A stretch of 64,000 nt of DNA from JBCCSZ01 sp039821145 (GTDB lineage Bacteria > Bacteroidota > Bacteroidia > Chitinophagales > Saprospiraceae). The stretch lies in the NCBI GenBank assembly GCA_039821145.1, contig JBCBOS010000021.1, positions 102,023-166,022 of the forward strand, in the 5' to 3' direction. Below are positions 58,901-64,000 of the stretch, piece after piece. Below the pieces are notes generated by a model, which saw only the letters and a program-made list of their open reading frames with translations, made no database searches and was not told the DNA's origin. The position numbers were made by a program, and so were the translations under genes. The first letter of the stretch is position 1, and every line of letters starts with the position of its first letter.

Positions 58901-60042
58901 ACAATGGCAACAGGGGAGATGGATTGTTCCTCGACAATGTCAGAATCATTGGTCAGCGGGGTACCCCTATCATCGCCAATTTGCTCGATGATGAGACAGA
59001 GGTGTATTTTGGGCCATTTGCCAGCATCTATTTCAAGGAAGTGGTCACCGACCGCATCATTGCCAAGCTAGAGAACCGGACGTCATTTGACTATGGTTGT
59101 ACGCGGGTAAGCATAGATCGAATTGGTACAGGCGCCAGTCCATTTACCGATAACAATCCAACCAACTACGTTACTGATCGGACCCTTTTGGTGGAGCCGG
59201 AGAGAAATACATTTATGGGCAGTTACGAAATGACCATGTACTACCGAAATGCGGAAGTCGTCGGTTGGGAAGCTGCTACGTTGAATGACCGTGTAGATTT
59301 GGTCCTCATCCAATCCAGGGGACAGATCAAAAATGTCACTCCTTCCAATCCACTTGCCAATGGCCCCAATCAGGTCACTGTGACAAGCAGCGCCCTCTAC
59401 ACAGGCAACAACCTGAAGCTGAGTGGAATATTCAGTGGCTTCTTGGGTGGTTACACAGCGGGCAATGGCTTTGGTTTGACGCCTCTGCCTGTGGAGTTGC
59501 TTTACTTCTCCGGAAAGGCTGTGAGTCCAGAACTGAATCTGTTGGAATGGGCGACTTCTACGGAGGTCAATTCCAGTCATTTCATCGTGGAGCGTTCGGC
59601 AGATGGGCAGCGTTTTGAAGACATCGCCCAGTTGCCTGCAGCTTTCAACTCAGCTGTTCAGAAGACCTACAATTTTGCAGATGAGGCGCCTCTCAAGGGA
59701 ATCAATTACTATCGACTGCGTCAAGTGGACCAAGATGGTCAATTTGCCTATTCCAACATCATCCAGTTGGCTTCTTCTTCGGACGACAAGGAGATCAGCT
59801 TTTTCCCGAATCCGACGAATGACATCTTGAATGTTCAGTTGCGAAATGTGGAAGATCGGGAGGTGGTTGTGAGCATTTACAATTCGGGTGGCGTTTTGAT
59901 GAGCCGCCAGCAGTACGATGTTGATCGCAAGGAAGATCGTCTGGAGTTGCAGATGGGAGACTTGGCTGAGGGCATTTACTTCATTCGCGTGGAGGGTGCG
60001 CTTGGTACCACTGCGTATGATCGAGTGATGCTGCGCAAGTAG
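55942..60042 (+). CDS. Secreted M12B (reprolysin-like) metalloprotease with PKD domains and T9SS sorting domain
   Basis: The 1366-residue protein has a signal peptide (MLRTLLPLLFLCLTFTVYSQ), a propeptide (~20-190) and a zinc protease domain with HEIGHNFSASHD at 348-359 (HExxHxxxxxHD) and Met-turn FIMAPS. Four PKD domains follow (~404-715; e.g. VWAWSFPGGNP, FWEFGDGGTSTDESPSYTY, YQWSFGDGQTSTEFSPTYTY). A Calx-beta-like segment (~720-820), a jelly-roll region, the PVELLYFSGKAVSPELNLLEW domain common in T9SS cargo, and a type A sorting domain (FFPNPTNDILNV; GIYFIRVEG) close it. It is probably an extracellular protein-degrading enzyme. Confidence 0.93.
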   Translation: MLRTLLPLLFLCLTFTVYSQDFTLQAERMTTAYPAELNQQFQQFEVYDIDTRNVQQQFRSRLNDFTLRLALDADKEWVFHLRPSDINSYLHTISVPDGNGGHRQVESPRNVHFTGGLADDPDSEVQLTIVDDLLLAFVRKGDQRFVLEPVRTTVADAPMGQFVLYNIENVMPGQEKKCAYAEVQQHMEDRFNTTNEPEHLTQGRMSCLEVELAIACDYSMFTKYGSVAAAAGFASGIMSAVQSNYSSDFNSQIVFVIVETYVIDCNGCDPWTTSTNASTLLNSFRSWGNGGFPTVGGNFDLAQLWTDRNLAGSTIGIAWLNAVCTSRRYHVCEDFSSNANLLRVLTAHEIGHNFSASHDAGGSGFIMAPSVNNTSTWSNASKNSINNAIPRYACLSDCVSAPEANFAADQLVGCAPLTVQFTDLSTNNPTVWAWSFPGGNPSFSTEANPIVFYDNPGLYTVTLEVSNGAGSDVISRPAYIQVNGPPQISVDLTASGRTVSFTNFTIDATSYFWEFGDGGTSTDESPSYTYRADGNYFIRLTAFNACGQSTATYPVFVLGAPTGSFTADVREGCDDLTVQFESSTTGVINEYLWLFPGGTPDISGEENPQVRYPAPGSYDVTLIVRNDSGEDEVVENGYINVFPTPTGDFTYSISNQTVAFTPSMTNADSYQWSFGDGQTSTEFSPTYTYSTEADFDVTLTVSNSCGDDVVTRRISTFPNITFVGSQATVEEDNVDGQEDCRGFVDVSLSLQSSKPIAGGDAIVTLELDGDASNNADYRVLTDPIVFPVGTSLLQNVMVRVYDDQALENLETAGFTITLSGTSSSVVGDNDHFDLNIEDNEAASRLNERFANVGLPGRWSRSQLADSDGWEFGRAADLSSQTLFVPGDPNERIAGVNAARCDCDNGADLLITPLFNISDLVHAELVFDVFLPGTDGSTGSVRLVTSTGATFDLADITPQAGAWQRGVVVDLDRFVGQSNVRVIFRHDDNGNRGDGLFLDNVRIIGQRGTPIIANLLDDETEVYFGPFASIYFKEVVTDRIIAKLENRTSFDYGCTRVSIDRIGTGASPFTDNNPTNYVTDRTLLVEPERNTFMGSYEMTMYYRNAEVVGWEAATLNDRVDLVLIQSRGQIKNVTPSNPLANGPNQVTVTSSALYTGNNLKLSGIFSGFLGGYTAGNGFGLTPLPVELLYFSGKAVSPELNLLEWATSTEVNSSHFIVERSADGQRFEDIAQLPAAFNSAVQKTYNFADEAPLKGINYYRLRQVDQDGQFAYSNIIQLASSSDDKEISFFPNPTNDILNVQLRNVEDREVVVSIYNSGGVLMSRQQYDVDRKEDRLELQMGDLAEGIYFIRVEGALGTTAYDRVMLRK

Positions 60043-60075
60043 TAGGACGGATTTGTATTTGTTAGAAGATGCGGG

Positions 60076-60109
60076 AGTCCCGAGCGTTCCATTTGGAGGG
60101 TTCGGGACT
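60076..60109 (+). terminator. Probable terminator after the metalloprotease gene
   Basis: Arms agtcccga (60076-60083) and tcgggact (60102-60109) pair perfectly, followed by ttcgctttt. Confidence 0.6.
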
Positions 60110-60166
60110 TTCGCTTTTGGGTTGGTGGTTTTGGGGGAGTTGGGGGAGGGGTGTGGTTTGGGCTCT

Positions 60167-60182
60167 GGGTGGGATCCCACCC
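60167..60182. repeat. 16-bp perfect palindrome
   Basis: gggtgggatcccaccc is self-complementary with no loop. It lies downstream of the metalloprotease terminator in a GC-rich stretch and might be a binding site. Confidence 0.5.
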
Positions 60183-60544
60183 TCTAGGCGACCACCGCAG
60201 ACCGCCCCTTTTTGGAACCGCACTCTAAGCACAGCTCCGCCAACCCAAACCTGGGCGTTTTTGCCCAACTAGGAAATGAGACTTTGAACTGACGGTCAAC
60301 CCGCGGACCCACGACGGTCAGTTTTCCTGTAAATAGGACACGGCACCCCCACAAATTCCATAAATTTTTCGATACTATTTTTGGGGAACCCTTATAAGGT
60401 TCTGATAACCAGTGAAATAAATTTCCAATTTCCCTCCAATTTGAAATTAAAAAAAAGATAATTTGACCCTGCAAATCTGCGAGCAGAGGCCTGGGAAAGG
60501 AGAAATGTCCTCACAGGAAGATTCGTGAAAGAATTGTTTTGAGG

Positions 60545-61234
60545 CTATTTTTTGGGGCGGTAGGAGGTGATGAATTCTGTGGGGTCGGTGTAGCCGTAAA
60601 AGTCGTCTGAATAACCAGGGCCGAGAGACATGTTGACAAAGTCGCGCATTTCAAAATGAAGGTGGGCTGTGTAACGACCATTGGCGGTCCCGATGGTGCC
60701 GATTTGTTGGCCTCTTTGGATGAATTGACCTACCTGAACATCTATTTGGTCCAAGTGGGCATACACGGTCTCCAGATAGCGGTACTTGGAATGATTGGGC
60801 AGGAAGTGGGCGACTCGTATGACCTTACCCCAGCCACAACAGACATCTTCCGAGAAGGTCACCAAGCCGTTGGACGCAGCATAGACGGGGTCTCCCAAGT
60901 CTGTGTTTCCTCCTTTTTTGCTGTTCCAGTCCTCCCCGAGGTGTTTTTGCTGCTTGAATTTGAGGGCTCGGTAGTAATTGGCGGCATCTGGCTTGCCTAC
61001 GGGAAAATCGAATCCATCGGACAGAAAAGAAAGATTCATCATGAAGAGGCTGTCAAATTTCCGCTCGGATATGCGAGGGAACAAATGATTCAGATTGGTA
61101 TCGGCGACGCTGTGCTTGAATGGGCAATTGTGGGTCGCATGGGAATCTTCCCGAAAGCCAGTGGTTTGCCAAGAGCTGATCAGCAGTGTGGTGAGAAAAA
61201 GGAACAGGATGCCAATGAATGCCTTTTGAGTCAT
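60545..61234 (-). CDS. M23-family (LytM) peptidase
   Basis: The 229-residue protein has an N-terminal membrane or signal segment (AFIGILFLFLTTLLISSW). The LytM domain shows HLGEDWNSKKGGNTDLGDPVYAASNGLVTF (H and D metal ligands), YAHLDQIDVQVGQFIQRGQQIGTIGTANGRYTAHLHFEM with the HxH motif (HLHF). It should cut peptidoglycan cross-bridges or peptide stems, or act as a scaffold. The catalytic residues all seem present. It is monocistronic on the minus strand, divergent from the last gene. Confidence 0.92.
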   Translation of the reverse strand: MTQKAFIGILFLFLTTLLISSWQTTGFREDSHATHNCPFKHSVADTNLNHLFPRISERKFDSLFMMNLSFLSDGFDFPVGKPDAANYYRALKFKQQKHLGEDWNSKKGGNTDLGDPVYAASNGLVTFSEDVCCGWGKVIRVAHFLPNHSKYRYLETVYAHLDQIDVQVGQFIQRGQQIGTIGTANGRYTAHLHFEMRDFVNMSLGPGYSDDFYGYTDPTEFITSYRPKK

Positions 61235-61614
61235 TTTTTTGAATGAATGTAGGTGAAGTGAGTGCCTATTTGATGACTAAAGAGTCGAAAGAATGTACCA
61301 CCCAATGAACGAAGGACGCCCGTCAAATCGTTTGGTAAGCAGAGAAAATGTTGCGCATTTTTCTTTTTGTCAGCCAAAGGCGACGTAACTTTGCAGCAAG
61401 TAATTTACGAGCTTTCGGGCTGATTATCTTGAAAATAGCGTATCTTAGATCAACGCTGTTATCCGAGAACACACAGTTTCATCCTTTCTCTACAACCATT
61501 CCCCAGTGGATAGTCTTGCTACTTGGTCCCCTATGAGTGGGACAAATTCAGTGCCGCTGGTGAAGAGGGAGAAAGAAGATGATGGCAATACGTCTCAAAA
61601 ACCATGAATTTTTA
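61235..61614. other. Intergenic region between the M23 peptidase and the repeat protein
   Basis: It contains a promoter-like element (61366-61393) and a ~215-base leader to the ATG at 61615. A 62-codon plus-strand frame at 61348-61536 has no family character. No riboswitch is recognised. Confidence 0.4.
61366..61393 (+). promoter_or_regulatory. Bacteroidota-type promoter before the repeat protein
   Basis: TTTG (61366-61369), 16 bases, then TAACTTTG (61386-61393), an exact TAnnTTTG. The spacer is shorter than the usual 19. Confidence 0.45.
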
Positions 61615-64000
61615 ATGCGTAATCCGGTGAGCATACGAACTCTTTTGCTGTTGTTGATGCCATTTTTGTGGTGTTCATCCTTGCTGCAGGCGCAAAGCTG
61701 TGAGTGTACAAACTGCGACCTTCCCATTCCCACTTCCTCCACTATTGTAGCAGAATTTGAAGTATCAGGGGCGACCAATGATGATCTGAGTCGTGCCGAC
61801 CAGGGCATTTGTGGTGTCGTTGTTGATTTTCGTCACGACTTTGTTTGGTCAGTTGAGATGTTTTTGATCTCGCCAAGTGGACAGCAAATCCAATTGATTG
61901 GCCCAGAGGTGACGCCTCCGCTGGGGAGCTTCACAGGCTTCGCCGTCTGGGGAGTATCTTTTTTGCCTGCCGCTGTGGCAGTGAGTCCAGACCCTGGCTT
62001 CAACGTGACTTGGGACAACAACCAGAACTGGCAGACGGCGGGACGGTATACGGGAAGCTATTATCCTTACAACGGGTCTTTGGAGGATTTCAATATGGGA
62101 ACGGTCAATGGGACTTGGCAACTTTCCATTGTCAACAACAGTACCTTTTACCAAGGCATCTTGAACGATTTTCGGGTGATTTTCTGCGATCCTGACGGTT
62201 TGGACTGTGACGATTGCCAAGCGGATGCCGGAGATTTGTCAGCCTTTCCCGATGTGAGTGATTGTGAGGGGGCTTCTTCGCTCGCTTTTGCAGCGATGCC
62301 TTTCTACAGCTCAGGGACGGGGCCTGATCCGACGGAGTACGAGTATTCTTACATTGTTTCAAATGCGGATACCATACTGGCGTACCAAACGCAACCTGAT
62401 TTGCGGACTTTCCCACCAGGTACCTATGCCATTCGTGGATTTTCCTACTTGCGCGCAGATGCTGCCCAACTCCCTCCCGCCAATGGCAGCAATCTTCAAT
62501 CTGACTTGTCTGATCTGTTGATTGATTTGATCAACCCACCCATTTGTGGAGACCTTTCGGTGGATTCCATCGTGGTGACCATCACGTCTGGTGGCCGGAG
62601 CAATCTGCGGGATACGATTTGTGCTGGTGAAGAGTTTTTGTTTGATGGACGTTTGTTGCAGCAAAGTGGGCAGTACTTTGATACCATTCTGCTGTCTGGC
62701 AATTGTGACAGCATCGTACAATTGGATTTATTGGTGCGGGATACTTTTCGGACGAGCTTGGTGGCAGACATTTGTCAAGGGGACAGTTATCCCTTTGGAG
62801 GAGAGTCTTTGGGAATGACAGGTACTTATCTGGATACCTTGGTCGCCACGACGGGTTGTGACAGCATTCTGGAACTGACTTTGGTGGTCAATGACACTTT
62901 TGCAACCCCTTTGACAGCTGAGATTTGTCAGGGGGACAGCTATCCATTCGGGGGAATGCAGTTGACGACTACGGGTACTTATTTCGATACATTGCAAAGC
63001 ACTGCATCTTGCGACAGCATTTTGATATTGAGCCTCTTGGTCAATGATACCGTCCGCCAAGCCCAGTCGGCCCGCGTTTGTGCGGGAGAGACTTACTCAT
63101 TTGGCGGTCTTTCATTGACTCAGGCGGGTACTTACTTTGATACGCTTTCAACGGTTGCTGGCTGTGACAGCATCTTGGTGTTGACTTTGGCAGTTAGTGA
63201 TACGGTTCGTACGCCTGTGTCTGTGCAGATTTGTGAGGGGGAAAGTTATTCCTTTGATGGTGCTCAGCTGACCCAATCCGGCCTATACTATGACACTTTG
63301 CAGACCAGTGCGGGCTGTGATAGTTTGATCGAATTGACCTTGCTGGTTGGCGATACTTCGCGGACAGCCATTGCGGCTCGGGTTTGTGAAGGAAGTAGCT
63401 ATCTTTTTGGTGGACTTTCACTGACCCAAGCAGGCATTTATTTCGATACGGTTCAGACGCTTGCAGGCTGTGACAGCATTTTGGCGTTGAGTTTGGCAGT
63501 AAGCGATACCGTTCATACGCCTCTGTCTGTGCAGATTTGCGAAGGGGAGAGTTATTCTTTTGGTGGTGTTCAGTTGACGCAGGGGGGAACTTACTTTGAT
63601 ACGCTATCGACCATCGCAGGCTGTGACAGCATTTTGGAGTTGAGTCTGACGGTAAGTGATACCGTTCGGACCCTTTTGTCAGATCAAATTTGTGAAGGGG
63701 AGAGTTATTCTTTCGATGGCCTTCAGTTGACGCAGTCTGGTATATACTACGATACATTGCAGACGAGCACAGGTTGTGATAGCTTGATCGAATTGACGTT
63801 GCTGGTCAATGATACAGTTCGCACCATGCTTTCTGGTCAAATCTGCCGTGGCGGTATCTATCTGTTTGATGGCGTACAACTCACCCAAGGGGGTGTGTAC
63901 TTTGATACGCTTCAAACCGTTGCGGGCTGTGTTGGAATGTTGGAGGGGAGGCTGATTGTGAGCGATAGAGGTGGGACCATTTTGTCAGATAAAGTTTGGG
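61615..64000 (+). CDS. Large secreted repeat protein with P-domain-like module (3' end outside window)
   Basis: The frame runs open to the last base with no stop, so the protein exceeds 795 residues. ATG 61615 gives the signal MRNPVSIRTLLLLLMPFL...LLQAQ; ATG 61579 and 61582 add 12 and 11 residues upstream. A proprotein-convertase P-domain-like module lies at ~35-190 (FVWSVEMFLISPSGQQI; NGTWQLSIVNNSTFYQGILNDF). From ~335 on, 51-residue units repeat: ICxGxSYxFxGxxLTQxGxYxDTLxTxxGCDSIxxLxLxVxDTV. Each unit has two conserved Cys, which may form a disulfide. Nine full units and the start of a tenth are in the window. A T9SS sorting domain is expected beyond the end but not seen. Confidence 0.88.
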   Translation, partial: MRNPVSIRTLLLLLMPFLWCSSLLQAQSCECTNCDLPIPTSSTIVAEFEVSGATNDDLSRADQGICGVVVDFRHDFVWSVEMFLISPSGQQIQLIGPEVTPPLGSFTGFAVWGVSFLPAAVAVSPDPGFNVTWDNNQNWQTAGRYTGSYYPYNGSLEDFNMGTVNGTWQLSIVNNSTFYQGILNDFRVIFCDPDGLDCDDCQADAGDLSAFPDVSDCEGASSLAFAAMPFYSSGTGPDPTEYEYSYIVSNADTILAYQTQPDLRTFPPGTYAIRGFSYLRADAAQLPPANGSNLQSDLSDLLIDLINPPICGDLSVDSIVVTITSGGRSNLRDTICAGEEFLFDGRLLQQSGQYFDTILLSGNCDSIVQLDLLVRDTFRTSLVADICQGDSYPFGGESLGMTGTYLDTLVATTGCDSILELTLVVNDTFATPLTAEICQGDSYPFGGMQLTTTGTYFDTLQSTASCDSILILSLLVNDTVRQAQSARVCAGETYSFGGLSLTQAGTYFDTLSTVAGCDSILVLTLAVSDTVRTPVSVQICEGESYSFDGAQLTQSGLYYDTLQTSAGCDSLIELTLLVGDTSRTAIAARVCEGSSYLFGGLSLTQAGIYFDTVQTLAGCDSILALSLAVSDTVHTPLSVQICEGESYSFGGVQLTQGGTYFDTLSTIAGCDSILELSLTVSDTVRTLLSDQICEGESYSFDGLQLTQSGIYYDTLQTSTGCDSLIELTLLVNDTVRTMLSGQICRGGIYLFDGVQLTQGGVYFDTLQTVAGCVGMLEGRLIVSDRGGTILSDKVW
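62617..64000 (+). repeat. 153-bp tandem repeat array (51-residue coding units)
   Basis: Units begin at 62617, 62770, 62923, 63076, 63229, 63382, 63535, 63688, 63841 and 63994, exactly 153 bases apart with no indel. Units 4, 5 and 6 match units 7, 8 and 9 best in turn, a higher-order period of 459 bases. The unit starting at 63841 and the partial tenth are more divergent than the others. Confidence 0.9.

Larger units (their letters stand above)
60043..60544. other. Intergenic region with terminator, palindrome and GC-rich segment
   Basis: After the terminator at 60076-60109, a segment of about 200 bases is richer in G and C than its surroundings. It holds a 16-bp palindrome (60167-60182) and a short hairpin (tgggc-gttttt-gccca). 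A minus-strand 96-codon frame (60184-60474) ends in it; I cannot support it as a gene, although its Cys-containing C-terminus is unusual for random sequence. Confidence 0.4.

Noticed and set aside
60184..60474. Possible 96-residue minus-strand gene
   Set aside because: It lies in a short GC-rich intergenic patch, has no family resemblance, promoter or conserved neighbour that I can see, so it is described only within the intergenic entry.
62617..64000. CRISPR array interpretation of the 153-bp repeats
   Set aside because: Repeats are long, contiguous without spacers, all in one coding frame and diverge as protein modules do.

Overview
The window looks like chromosomal DNA of a free-living Bacteroidota bacterium, most likely of the Saprospiria (Lewinella/Haliscomenobacter-like) kind. 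The class is an inference from family content. The evidence is a PorP/SprF-type protein, several secreted proteins with C-terminal type IX secretion (T9SS) sorting domains, an ECF sigma / FecR / STN-TonB receptor cassette, DUF1800-DUF1501 and DUF4097 genes, and promoter-like TTTG...TAnnTTTG elements in place of clear Shine-Dalgarno signals. Base composition is close to balanced and gene density is high. I saw no tRNA, rRNA, CRISPR array, prophage or full insertion sequence.

Layout. 1-6.5 kb: the 3' part of a PorP/SprF gene, DNA polymerase IV, then a minus-strand group with a sialate O-acetylesterase-like lipoprotein and two paralogous outer-membrane proteins. 6.7-14.3 kb: a Tat-exported sugar isomerase-like lipoprotein, a giant propeller histidine kinase, a LytTR response regulator, and an opposing operon of GAF histidine kinase, DUF1684 lipoprotein and CheY-like regulator. 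14.3-18.3 kb: HupE/UreJ-like protein, glycogen branching enzyme, a membrane protein and YraN. 18.3-22.9 kb: a MITE-like palindromic element, then ECF sigma, FecR anti-sigma and TonB receptor. 23-28 kb: DUF1800, DUF1501 and glucose-6-phosphate isomerase. 28-31.3 kb: minus-strand operon of ECF sigma, anti-sigma-like HEAT protein and two DUF4097 proteins. 31.3-42.7 kb: two OmpA-family proteins, an FG-GAP secreted protein, acyl-CoA oxidase, two tiny exported proteins, a glucosaminidase, FabG and a PorT-like barrel. 42.7-55.7 kb: SWIM/SNF2 helicase, DprE1-like oxidase, LamG protein, DUF433/DUF5615 toxin-antitoxin pair, GT-C-like membrane glycosyltransferase, exported RidA, DprE2-like reductase, dihydroorotase and a P-loop kinase-like protein. 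55.9-64 kb: a 1366-residue M12B-type metalloprotease with PKD domains, an M23 peptidase, and a repeat protein that runs off the end.

The most notable points are a DprE1/DprE2-like pair flanking a GT-C-type transferase, which suggests polyprenyl-phospho-pentose epimerisation outside Actinobacteria; an exact 153-bp tandem repeat array (51-residue units, with a three-unit higher-order period) in the last, open-ended gene, for which I had to translate the sequence by hand; a 208-bp MITE-like element with 37-bp inverted termini; a protein pair combining Sm-like repeats with an outer-membrane barrel; and a Tat signal joined to a T9SS sorting domain on one protein. Together the genes describe an envelope-rich, secretion-oriented bacterium that senses extracellular polymers and exports large adhesive or degradative proteins.
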